From positions 12,852,501 through 12,916,500 of the forward strand of contig NW_027480432.1 in the NCBI RefSeq assembly GCF_051401765.1: a stretch of 64,000 nucleotides of DNA, given 5' to 3'. Both the position numbers and the translations under genes were made by a program. The notes beneath the pieces are model-generated. The model had not been told where the DNA came from. It did no database searches and saw only the letters and a list, made by a program, of their open reading frames with translations. Of this stretch, positions 43,101 through 52,203 are shown in pieces (within the stretch, counting starts at the first letter, position 1; every line of letters begins with the position of its first letter). The stretch comes from Calliopsis andreniformis. Taxonomy: Eukaryota; Arthropoda; Insecta; Hymenoptera; Andrenidae.

Positions 43101-46100
43101 GTGGAGGAGTTTCGCACAATTAGAAGTTATGTCTGCTTTCGTCCTACACTTCTACTTTATTTCCTTATTTCGTTAGCAATTATTACAATAGTAAATCTAT
43201 CCATTCCCAGACGACAACTGGTGCTTTTTCATAAGTCAGTATCTGTTCTTATTCAGCTATCGGACTTTTTTGTAAATGTATTCGATTAAACCATATTTTT
43301 TGGAAAAAGTTCAATTGTTTGCATGAAGTAAACAATAATTCTTGATGGACAATGATTCATAAACCATCTTTACTTGTTACATTTTCATATATGCAAGAGT
43401 CACTAATACTAAACCTCTCGTATTGTTTGCAACGAGTGCGAGACGTTGCGAGTATTTATTAGCGATGTTATTATTTATACATTTCGTAAACACTATAATA
43501 TACAGAATACACTAAACACTCTAATATAATATAATGAAGGAAACGTTATAAGGATGTATGTTATCTTAAGGCCACTCGTTTCAGGGCCCAATTTCGCAAC
43601 AAAATGTAGTCTAACTAGGAATGTTATTATTTCGTTTATAACGTAAAAATTCAAAATTCTATTTTACCCGTATTTTGTGTTTTTGTTCATAATATTTGTA
43701 TATAAATCTGTGAAACGATCGATCAACATTTAGTCAGTGAAAATAACGAAAATATACTATTTTTAACATACTTTTTAAACAAATTAATATTTTCAAAAAC
43801 TGCTTATCTAGGTGGATTCGTCGTTCAAAAATACGCAATCGCTCCATTTACACCATTTTGCTTTACACAATAATTGTCGAGATATTAAGTGAAATATGGT
43901 TCTACGTCCAACTTTGGAGGTGATTCTGACCCTTTTAACATGAATTAGAGTTGCTAAAAGAATAAATATCGAATATTTCCGGCTACTCTACAATCCTACC
44001 AAGTTTCATAAAAATCGGAGATTTACACTTCGCGATGTTCCCTTGTGTGAGTATTCTTAAGTAGGAATTATTAGGTAGTCGGAAAAGTCATGACGCATTT
44101 GAGTTCATGAGGGACCCAAATATCGACCCTGCTTACATATCCTAGTTTCTCCAGGTGATCGTGAACGCTTAAATGCTGGATGTTCAATGTTTCTGCAATC
44201 TCTCGTGTCGTGTGACGTTGATTTAACCCGATTAATGCCTTGATTTTGTCGTCATCAACCTCGATGGGCCTCCCTGATCGAGAAGTGTCGTTGAGATTAA
44301 AATTACCAGCACGAAATTTTTTTAACCATCGTTGGCACTGACGTTCTTATAGAGCATTGTTACCTTAAGCTTTACGCAACTTTGCACACGCTTGACGCGT
44401 GTTCTTCTCTTTAGGAAGTAAAATAGTAAAATACGGCGAAAATGCACAGTTTGTTTTTCCATCTTACGCTTGTTGTAAAATCTCCCAAAACTCAGCTAAA
44501 TCGCTCAACTGTTTTTCAGAATGAAGCTAGAACTGTCAAATTACATAGCAATAACATAGATGCGAATGACTTTTCTGACTACTCAATAGTTGGACTGGTC
44601 GTCACTTAACTACATGCATAGAAGGGTACAGATGGTTTATTTAGTTATATCTCTTTTCGGAGATAGTGTAAATATGTTATACAATTTTACCTCTTTTCAG
44701 AGATAACAAATATAGTTTAAGTTACACGATATCTCTTTTCGGAGACACAAAATATAGTTTACAATAATTAACAATGTTTGGTTACCTCAAAACTAACTTA
44801 TGAGAGAGAAGGACCCTAATGGCTCGGCGTTAGGAGACTTACAAAGATGTCTCTTCTCGTTTCATAGTTTTGACGTCGCCTGGAGCTTTAAGTAACAACT
44901 GTACATTCGATGGGCTTAATATTCGATATTTGAATTCAAAAGACAGTCAAAGGCAAAAGTTACAACAGTTTATAAAGGATTTAATTGGAATTTGTCTGAA
45001 TGGTGAGACCGAATGACCTGTCGTAATTGATGCTTACCTCTGTAATATTTATAGCGCGTATTCTGTAATCACGAAGCTGTCATCTATAATTTTGATTAAT
45101 TTGGAAAACGATAGTTTTGGTGTTCTCAAGTAAAGTACCCGCGAGGGCATAGTCTAGTCTTCCTACTTCTTTGTAAATTATCTATTCCATAAAACTCGAA
45201 AGACTAGGTCAGTTATCAACACATATTTGACACCTGCTGATGAATGACCTGCTGACTTTGATAAAATACCAAGTTACAGGGTCACTCGGATTCGGAGCAA
45301 CGCTCAGAAATGGAATATTGTGTTACATCCCATACTATATTACGTATAATATATGAGGTTTAGTATTAGTATAAATAGGAATTGGACAGGTCGTCAGTTA
45401 AATATATGCGTATAAGGGTACAGACAGTTTATTTAATTATATCTCGTTTCAGAGGTAGTATAGATATGTTATTACAATTATATGTCGTTTTGGAGATATA
45501 AAATATAGTTTACAAAAGTTGACAATGTTATGTTATCTTAAAACTAGCTTACGAGGAAGAAGGACCCCAATGGCTCGGCGTTAGGAGACATATAAGTTGT
45601 CTCTTCTTCTTGTTCCATGGTTTTCACGTCGCGTGTGACACAAACTAACAACTGTGCACTAGACGAACTCAAGTATCGAATACTAGGGCTGTAACACAAC
45701 AAAAAAGAATATATGAGTATTTGTTAATTAATTATGTATTTTTATTAATGAATGGGCAACTACTTACTGGTGTTTGTGTAACCCACTTCTTATCTACAAT
45801 ACTTGAAACTTCAAATAATTAAATCATTCTTTTATTACTGCAAAATTAAGGAATTAATATTTACTTTCTACATTTCTATCTGGAGCAATAAACCATATTA
45901 ATGGAATTAGATCGCTTTCAAAGTATATTTATTACTCTGTTTTAGTAAACTATTTCGTGCTGTTTCCCCATGTAACTTCTCCCTACATATTCTGCAATTT
46001 AAATTTATTAAAGAGAAAACATTTATGCCACTATCGAAACGAGTATAAAGTTGTAGCACTTCACTGCAGCTTAACAAAATATCTTACATAATAATGGTAT

Positions 46101-47535
46101 ATGATATTAAATGAAAAACTCAATTTTGTTGGTTTCGCAACTTGGGCCACTTTTAAAACATATTTTAGCTTAAACGAGTAATAAAAATACGAGTAGTACA
46201 CAAATGTTTGGAATAAAATCATTTACATCTAATTGTAGATTATAAAACAAAATAGTTCTAGTCAGCCTGCTGTGTATGTTATTTTTATCATAAACTATTT
46301 TGTTGCCTATATATTGTGTATTTCCTTGTAACTTTGAACGCAGCATGTTTACACCATTTTTAATAATTTATAGTATAAGTTAATGCCTTGTCAACCATTT
46401 TGAATCATCTTTTGCCCACATATGACGTCACACTTTCTATGTTACCTTTGCCTCACTCAATTCCTGAAGTGCCTTTCCTTTCTATTGCATATACGGTCTA
46501 AGGTATGTACATACAACGGAAGTTCTGCAATTGACAGTTTGGGATAGTCTTGAAATAGCGAAAGTAATAACATTACGACAGAAAATCGTAGGTTAAGGAG
46601 TTAATGTGGATTTGATTTCGATCGTTTTGAATTTTGAATTACTGTCCTGTAAAATTTGTAAAATGTCACTGATTAAGTACTTTTGCTGTGATCTTCAAAT
46701 TAAAATCTACACGCCTTCATCAAGACTACACTCCCTGGGTCAGGCCACGTCTTAGATGTACGGAAAGAAAAATGGTAGTGGAGTGGTATGCAACCAGAGG
46801 AGCCAAGACGACCGTCACATAGTGTACCCACGCAGTTCCAGCATGGATCTGTATCCATCCCAAAATGGTGATACTATGAGTACAACACTGTAGCCGAACT
46901 ATTCGCTACAGTGTCACCACTATGTGGTTGATACAGGTTCACGGCGAGACGGTGTGGGTATACTATGTGACGATCGTCTCAGCTCCACTGGTTGTGTATC
47001 GCTCCACTACCACTTTTCTTTTTGTGTAGACGCTTTACCCATAACAAAAGTCACGACTTCTTTAAGCCACTTCTTCAAATCCCGTCTTTTTATTTTGTTT
47101 TATATCTCTGGACTGAATTTTTACAGTTTTATGAAATTTGGTATGGTGGCTTGTGGACATGGGACATTGGTACTATTAAATTTGCAAAAAATTCAGTTAA
47201 GGAGAAGGCGGAGATACGGATGAAGTTAGAGAAAATTTTATTTTTACAAATTGTTAGATTATTATGAAAAATATTATTGGTAAAAAGTTTTTCTCATATA
47301 TTTCACCCAATAAAAAGAATAAAAAATTTTGTATTATACAGAGAGTTTCTGTGTTTCCACGAAAATAGAAAGCTCGCAAAACGGACCAATAATATGGTTC
47401 TATTTTTTGTGTTGGTTGTTTCAAGTCGTGGCACGACTACAAACTGCGATGGGAGCCGAAGGAATACGGAGGAGTCCACATGTTGCACGTGCCATCTGAT
47501 CACATATGGCGGCCGGACATAGTCCTCTACAACAA
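27971..47535 (+). CDS. nAChRalpha: Nicotinic acetylcholine receptor subunit, 5' three coding exons (partial)
   Basis: Exons 27971-28174, 30185-30229 and 47426-47535 join in frame. The first encodes a signal peptide ([21 protein letters not shown], cleavage likely near residue 24) and the start of the ligand-binding domain ([28 protein letters not shown]). The second (45 bp) encodes [15 protein letters not shown] with loop D. The third (110 bp) encodes [15 protein letters not shown] and [10 protein letters not shown] with loop A. Exon sizes and phases match the conserved nAChR gene plan. The product is a subunit of a pentameric cation channel at cholinergic synapses. The WEPKEYGGV...SDHIWRPDI signature points to the alpha3/alpha4 group of insects, but loop C and its paired cysteines lie outside the window, so the exact paralogue is unproven. 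The third intron exceeds 16 kb. Confidence 0.93.
29352..29972. mobile_element. MITE family X, copy 2
   Basis: Starts AAGGGGTGGTAGGGTACCCC and ends with the diverged inverse (CCAATTGTGGTGTTTTATCGCCCTT). The interior matches copy 1 at 24829-25323. It lies in the first nAChR intron. Confidence 0.65.
30185..30229 (+). CDS. nAChRalpha: nAChR 45-bp exon
   Basis: Acceptor tttttctgctgcag, 15 codons ([15 protein letters not shown]), donor CAG|gtgagc, phase 0 at both ends. A 45-bp exon at this point is characteristic of nAChR genes across animals. Confidence 0.93.
30230..32454. other. Start of the 17-kb nAChR intron
   Basis: No gene or alternative exon recognised. A GC-rich patch at 30765-30900 stands out (CCGCGGCAAGCGCGGGCGG) but has no coding or RNA signature that I can defend. 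Confidence 0.4.
32455..32520 (+). repeat. Trinucleotide microsatellite (GGT/AGT)n
   Basis: A (GGT)7-like core is flanked by AGT and AAT triplets. Confidence 0.85.
32615..32686 (+). other. Cluster of three histone-mRNA-like stem-loops
   Basis: AGCTCTTTTCAGAGCT (32615-32630 and 32671-32686) and CGATCTTTACAGATCG (32639-32654) are perfect 6-bp stems with 4-nt loops. The first and third have the TTTC loop and central CTCT/AGAG pairs of the metazoan histone mRNA 3' stem-loop. Their terminal pair is A-T instead of G-C, and the first is preceded by AAC and followed by ACTAC. No histone gene is nearby. Confidence 0.6.
35279..36888 (-). mobile_element. Tc1-like DNA transposon, 1.6 kb
   Basis: It starts CAGTTAAGAGCAAAACTGAA and ends with the inverse. 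TA is duplicated at 35277-35278 and 36889-36890. The TIRs are about 220 bp and the transposase is on the minus strand between them. The left arm of the large palindrome was the target. Confidence 0.93.
35523..36557 (-). pseudogene. Tc1-like DD34E transposase with in-frame stops
   Basis: One minus-strand frame of 344 codons runs from ATG 36557 to the stop at 35523. It is broken only by in-frame stops (three TGA in the N-terminal DNA-binding part and a TAA at 35925-35927); no frameshift was needed. The first catalytic Asp is in FSDECK, the second in [11 protein letters not shown] and the Glu in [11 protein letters not shown], with exactly 34 residues between the last two (DD34E). The N-terminus has the helix-turn-helix type expected. 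It is dead as it stands. Confidence 0.9.
36894..38182 (-). mobile_element. Mariner element, 1.29 kb
   Basis: Ends GGGGTACTGGAAAGAAATCT / inverse (left) and GAGGTACCGGAAAAAATCT / inverse (right), with TA at 36892-36893 and 38183-38184. The length is typical of mariner. It begins five bases after the Tc1 element ends. Confidence 0.9.
36970..37907 (-). pseudogene. Mariner DD34D transposase, frameshifted
   Basis: The C-terminal part has the first Asp in TGDEKR, the second in [10 protein letters not shown] and the third in [12 protein letters not shown], with 34 residues between the last two (DD34D). The N-terminal part has [10 protein letters not shown] and WVPHELS, typical of mariner DNA-binding domains. 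The two parts are in different frames because a tandem duplication of about 55 bp (37524-37578 against 37579 onward) repeats the TGDEK region. Non-functional as it stands. Confidence 0.88.
38185..39419. repeat. Unclassified repetitive sequence inside the palindrome arm
   Basis: No coding capacity. Motifs of ACAAAAGTAACA/TTGTTACTTTTGT type recur in both orientations (38205, 38380, 39035). The part at 38690-38930 is a diverged direct copy of 49110-49390 (shared ATTTTCATAATGAGTATA, TAGTTTCT..TAA, TATGACTCGTTTTTGTT). It is inserted together with the Tc1 and mariner elements relative to the right arm. Confidence 0.5.
40660..43100 (-). pseudogene. Decayed non-LTR retrotransposon (Jockey-like), internally deleted
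   Basis: From high to low coordinates, an ORF1-like N-terminus ([13 protein letters not shown], 42807-43100) and an ORF1 middle ([18 protein letters not shown], near 41460) are followed by a jump straight into the RT C-terminus. That part reads [20 protein letters not shown], then after stops [10 protein letters not shown] and [13 protein letters not shown] near 40870-40950. Most of ORF1's end, the endonuclease and the RT core are missing. A TIR element at 41538-42633 interrupts ORF1. Confidence 0.75.
41538..42633. mobile_element. Non-autonomous TIR element inserted in the LINE
   Basis: It begins CAAGGTGTTCTAGACCACAC and ends GTGGTCTAGGACAGCTTG. The TIRs are about 230 bp, and TATA is duplicated on both sides (41534-41537 and 42634-42637). 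The interior has no transposase. On either side the sequence reads as LINE ORF1, showing the insertion came later. Confidence 0.85.
44071..44585 (-). mobile_element. Mariner deletion derivative, 515 bp
   Basis: TTAGGTAGTCGGAAAAGTCAT at the left and its inverse (GACTTTTCTGACTACTCAA) at the right, with TA on both sides. The minus-strand interior encodes only the N-terminal half of a mariner transposase ([40 protein letters not shown]). The catalytic domain is absent. The element sits inside the first copy of the LTR-like repeat. Confidence 0.85.
44588..44960 (+). repeat. LTR-like repeat, copy 1 (with stem-loop cluster)
   Basis: Direct copy of part of 45321-45696 (GGACTGGTCGTCA..TTAA, GAAGGACCCTAATGGCTCGG, GCGTTAGGAGAC). 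Its 5' portion continues left of the mariner insertion (AGTATTCTTAAGTAGGAAT). It holds three hairpins at 44649-44664, 44691-44702 and 44731-44746 of CTCTTTTCGGAG type. Confidence 0.7.
45321..45696 (+). repeat. LTR-like repeat, copy 2 (possible solo LTR)
   Basis: 376 bp beginning TGTTACA and ending TGTAACA, the TG...CA inverted ends expected of an LTR. No target duplication is apparent. Two decayed hairpins of the copy 1 type lie at 45441-45456 and 45481-45498. Confidence 0.55.
46046..46735. other. Intron sequence without recognised features
   Basis: AT-rich, no coding or repeat structure identified. Confidence 0.35.
46750..47030. mobile_element. Foldback element, arms about 120 bp
   Basis: AATGGTAGTGGAGTGGTATGC...ACACTGTAGC at the left pairs with GCTACAGTGTCACC...CTCCACTACCAC at the right. 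The arms also share GACGACCGTCACATAGTGTA / TATACTATGTGACGATCGTC. Non-coding, about 400 bp upstream of the 110-bp nAChR exon. Confidence 0.75.
47426..47535 (+). CDS. nAChRalpha: nAChR 110-bp exon
   Basis: Acceptor gtttcaag, 36 codons plus two bases, donor ACAA|gtgagt. It encodes [15 protein letters not shown] to [10 protein letters not shown]. It ends inside the YNN motif, as in other insect subunits, so the next exon should begin with the last base of Asn and then Ala-Asp-Gly; no such exon appears up to 64000. Confidence 0.94.
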
Positions 47536-48386
47536 GTGAGTCTATTTGCTATTTTTTTCTGTATATTCTATAGTTACATCTTCTATAGTTCCATAATTTA
47601 CATTAAATAAGTAGAGGCAAAGCATGTTGTCAGAGCCAAGTCGTTTGGACATCCATTTCTTGGTGATACTCAAGTTTTTTTGATTTTTCAAATTTCTCGA
47701 ACTTATCGTAATTTGTCAAATTTTACGTATTCTCCCGAATTATTTGTAATTTTTCAAATTTCTGAAATTTTTCCAAATTTGTGGAATTAAAAAAATTTTT
47801 TCAGTTTTTCCAAGCTCTGGAATCTTTTTAATTTTTGTAATTACTTGGTATCTTAAAAAGCTAGTTAAAAGTTTCTTTAATCTTGTGCCTTGTGATGATA
47901 AAATAAGTACACAATGTACATGTATATATACATATTACTAATTATATAAAAAATTTATTAGTAATATTCAGTATAATTTCAATTTTTCTTGAAGGAAGTT
48001 TATTTTTTCTTGGCATGGATCGGTTAGATAAAACATGTAAATAGGTAATATAATCATCTGAATGTTCTTTTTCTCTGCTGTATTTAAGTAGACATTTTCT
48101 CAGCCGTGTTATAAGAAACAAATGGAGAAACGAGTGTCCACTCGACTTAAGAGAGGTACCATTGTCGTGCATATTGTGTTATTTCAAAGTAGAACAGTCC
48201 ATTCGATGTCAAACTGCATCTATTTTTGCCGACTTCGTTGCGAAAGTTACAGAAAAATGTGAATTATCGCCGATTTGACTATTTTGAATTTGTTTTTAGT
48301 CATGTTTTATGTCTTATTGGGGTTACTGGTTTGTTTAAAGCGTTTAATAGGATTATTAGTATTTGTTTATTAACTCATCATCACCG
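47536..48386. other. Intron sequence
   Basis: AT-rich start of the last visible nAChR intron. A stretch rich in AATTTTTC/AATTTTTG words lies at 47690-47830. No exon recognised. Confidence 0.4.
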
Positions 48387-48450
48387 GTGCGCGCATATAT
48401 GCGCGCTTTTTTCCCCCCATTTATATAACGGGGCGCTCACATGTGCGCGC
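48387..48450. other. Alternating purine-pyrimidine palindromes
   Basis: GTGCGCGCATATATGCGCGC (48387-48406) alternates strictly, and its last 18 bases are a perfect palindrome. CACATGTGCGCGC follows at 48438-48450. Both are candidates for Z-DNA or a cruciform. Confidence 0.7.
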
Positions 48451-49419
48451 TTACAAGTGCATCGCATTTTTTTCGGCACTGTGCCATGCAGGAGCACATG
48501 CCTAATCCAATTTCAGGATTTGTTTCAATATACAATCAGTGTCTGCTGAGTTAGATGTTCGTCACCAGTAGCGACATACCGTGAAAACTGCTCCGGCGCA
48601 CGTATGTTAAATACTAAATGCGAAAATATGAAAGAACGTTTTTAATTGCTTAAATTCTATTGACACTCGTATTATTTACTTTTATTAGCGCTGCCCCGTC
48701 ACTCTTTCCTACCTCTTCATTTAGAGATAAGTCCTAACCATCCATGTTGGATAAGGGGCGTGGCAAGGGTGGGGTTAAACAATTCCAATTCGCGGCCCCT
48801 ATGGGGAAGGCCGAATGTCTAATTTTAGTGTGGGGTTGGAAACGAAATATTTTTTGAGTATGGCAGTGGAAATTTCCGCTTGTAATATCTGTAAATATAA
48901 CTATTCTTATCAAGAATACCGCGAACTTTCATCGGAAAGAGTTAAATAAAGGTTCAATGCGAGTTTTCTTGAGAAACTCCTCCTTAGGATAGCGATTGGG
49001 TGCAGCGGTTATAATTTTTAATATTGTGTTTTGAATGCAGTGCATTTGCTTGAGATTTATAAAGGCAAAGGGGGAGTAAACATCAACTCCATATGAGTTC
49101 CTTCCATTTCGATTTTCTGTTTGTCATTTGCTAGCTAAAAGGAAGTGTTCTTATATACCTGAAATAAAAAGAGGAAAATGTTAGCAAAATCCAATATCTA
49201 ACCATTTTTATAATGAGTATGTACGGAAATAACTTGACAGGTTCATACGAAACAGGAGAAAAATTTGATAAGTCAACGAGAGATTTAAAGTTACTGAATA
49301 GTTTCTAATCATTTTATGGAAAATTGTTGGCTGCATTGATTTTATGATTCGTTTCTACTGTTTTGTGACATCCTATTTCAAACATTGAAGTTGCTCAAAC
49401 GCTATGTCTTTGAATCTAG

Positions 49420-49503
49420 GCCACGCCTCAGCGTTAGAATGCCACGCCTCAGCGTTAGAATGCCACGCCTCATCTTCAGAGTGCCACGCCCACCCAAAAT
49501 GTC
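49420..49503. repeat. 21-bp tandem repeat, four units
   Basis: GCCACGCCTCAGCGTTAGAAT units start at 49420, 49441, 49462 and 49483. The last two have diverged. Confidence 0.9.
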
Positions 49504-49631
49504 CACTAATCCTGGTACAAACCAGACTTGACTCAGGCTCACAATTTTTCTTTTAATTAAACAAAGGAAAATGCAAAAAAGTAAAACAAGAATAAAGTGA
49601 ACCATACAACTAGTTAAAAAACACTTACCAC

Positions 49632-49860
49632 AACGCTAATGAATTCTAGCAACTTTTAGCAAATACTAGTAATCTCTAGTGATCTCTAATAATTTCTAAT
49701 AAATGCTAGTAAAAACCAGTACATGCTAGTAACTTCCAATAATTTCCAGTAAAATTTCTAGTAATTTGTAGTACATTCTAGTAATTCTAATAAATTCTAG
49801 AAATTTCTAGCAATTTCCAGTCATTTTCAATAACTTCTGCTAACTTTTACCTTAATATCC
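49632..49860. repeat. Degenerate 10-12 bp tandem repeat, CTAGTAATTT-type
   Basis: About 20 diverged copies of words such as TTCTAGTAAT, TCTAGTGATC, TTCTAATAAA and TTCCAGTAAA follow one another. Confidence 0.75.
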
Positions 49861-50953
49861 ACATATTTCCGTAACTTTTGTGTCGTTCGCCTAAGAGCGA
49901 GAGCCAGCGTAGTCGTTCGAGTAGTTTCCCTCGATTCCTGGCTCGTGCTCGACAGTCACGGTGAGCTCTCGACGTAGTTTCGAGATAGATTATTATTATT
50001 CATATCGCATGAAACATGGGCGCTGCGGTGAATACTCACATAAACGACAATTCTTTTCAAATTAAAGTAGTCAAATGACTAATTTCTAACAAACTGGCTG
50101 AGGTCACCACAGGAATATTTCCTTTTTAGTTTCATTTTCTTGATAATTGAGCGATATAATCGAAATTTGTGATTGGCAATTTCTGGAATTTAATAATAAT
50201 TATAATGTTAGTTCTTAATTATAATTATATCGATATATATATTTATAATATATTTGTAATTTTAGATTTTATACTTATATTTCTAAACGATAAGAATCAT
50301 TATTATAACGATAAGAATTCGTGAGTACCTGCAAAAATTGTATTTTTAATTTAAAAACAAAATCATGTATTTTCAATTTAAAAATTTAAAAACTTCAAGA
50401 AGTTTTCTTATTTTTAAGAGTTTGATACTAACTATAGTATCCATTTAAAAAATTTTTTTATTTGAATCTTATACCAGAGACACGAAACTTTCGAAAATAA
50501 ATGTGTGACAGTAATATAGGGGAGAATTTTGAAACTTCTTAGATTTTTAATTAAGAAATCAAAATTATGCATTTTGTATTCAAAATAGCACACACTTTTC
50601 TTATTTTTGAAAATTTGATGCTGTCTACCTTATTAATCTGTTTTTTTTTTAAATTCTTTTTTATAATACTTTTTAATAATTATATTTTAATAATAATAAT
50701 TCTTTTTCGTAATTGATTCGTATAAAAGATTCCACTATTAAATTCCACTATATTCCACTATTAAACACAAAATAATAAAAATAATGCTTTTAAAAGTAAT
50801 AAAAATGGAAAAATTTTAATGTTTCAAAAGGAATGGTGAAGAAATATACTTATCGAGGTATATTTATGCTGAACTACGTATACTCTATAAATGTCTTGAA
50901 GCATAGGATTGTACAGAGTATAAAGGAATGAATGGCCGTGGTTCTCGTGCTTT
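49861..50953. other. Intron sequence
   Basis: A less AT-rich patch at 49885-49985 (GCGAGAGCCAGCG, GTTCGAGTAG), otherwise AT-rich. No gene recognised. Confidence 0.35.
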
Positions 50954-51741
50954 CAGGCGGGATTCTGCTAATTTCTATCGACAATTGTTGATGTCGTTAC
51001 GTATCGACATTTGTAGCTTGCGCTATCGACGGTATCGGTAAGACATGATTCTCTTTAACAACTATCGAGACTTGTCGATGCAAATCGGAAGTTTGCTGTT
51101 ATCGATAAATTCGTCAGAGTTCTTAAGAATCACTAGGACTTTAAAGCATCAATGATCATTGCAGTAGTGAGTTTTTGTTTTGAGGTGTATGCAACGATCT
51201 TTTTATTTCATGAAAATAAGTTTAATTCCGCTTTCATAAACCAGAGAAAAGTTTAAATTTCTCCTTATAGAATTACGTTTTTGCTTCATATATAACTAAA
51301 GCGACAATATCAAAGACTATGTAGTTACACGCTCAGTAATTGTAATTTCGTCTACTTTTTCTTAGCAATTATTTATTGCAAGTATTTATTTTTGAAATAC
51401 AAGTTTTGAGTATTGGGAATACTCAAAATTATACAAATTACTATTACACAACAAGCAACTCGCGTAATTCACAAACAATACAATAACCAAATACATAGCA
51501 TACATAAACAATATAACCTTTCAAAATACGACTAACGCGGTCTTCGAAAATTATCGTTAGCTTTTATTAACGACCTTTGCGAGCCTCGGTATACTATCGA
51601 CGATTAGCGTTAAGTTAGCGAGAATTTTAACGACAAATATTGATATGTGTATGTAGTAGAATCGCGTTTATCGACAACTGTTAATAGAGCTCGCTATCGA
51701 CACCGACAATGCAATTGTCGGTAGAAATTAGCAGAATCCTG
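50954..51741. mobile_element. MITE with subterminal ATCGACA repeats
   Basis: CAGGCGGGATTCTGCTAATTTC at the left and the inverse GAAATTAGCAGAATCCTG at the right. Many copies of TATCGACA/TGTCGATA-like words lie within 200 bp of each end. No transposase. Confidence 0.7.
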
Positions 51742-51971
51742 TTACAGAAATGAATCTATACTTCTGAATCGGTGGACATCTGCAAAAGATCCGTTCGTAA
51801 AATTGCAATACTGAAAATTAATGTTAATTTTTTTATACGTATATGTATTCTGTTCACTGAGAAGAGAAAGAGAGTCAGGAAGAATTGTTAAAGATTTAGC
51901 ATCGATTTGATCATGTATGTAGAGTTACATATAGGAGTATGAGCCTACCATTGCTCTGTTATGCGGTAACC

Positions 51972-52203
51972 TCTAGCTCAATTTAACAAACCTAGTTTTA
52001 CCGGTCACATTTGTTGATTAGTGTCAATTATTGATACCTTATCAGTTGTTTTGCTTCTATATTCTTACAGATGTTCTACTGTATAGCGGATACTTCATCT
52101 GCGAGAATGTAGAAATAAAACAATTAATAAGTTATTAGAAGTCAACAGCAATTGACATAAGTAATCGGCAAATCTAGATTTGTTAAACTATAGAACAGTA
52201 AGG
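51972..52203. mobile_element. Small foldback element
   Basis: The two halves are inverted copies: AATTTAACAAACCTAG..., TTGTTTTGCTTCTATATTCT and CAGATG against CATCTG, AGAATGTAGAAATAAAACAA and CTAGATTTGTTAAACT. The loop is about 20 bp. Confidence 0.7.

Larger units (their letters stand above)
33775..46045. repeat. Large imperfect palindrome inside the nAChR intron
   Basis: Left-arm segments 33775-34000, 34585-35278 and 39420-39780 are matched, reverse-complemented and in mirrored order, by 46045-45830, 44055-43500 and 43480-43190. The arm sequence runs continuously across the Tc1/mariner insertion point (left side CTTAAGAAAAACATATACC, right side CTTAAGATAACATACATCC in reverse). Later insertions interrupt both arms. 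The origin could be a long foldback element or an inverted segmental duplication. Confidence 0.7.
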
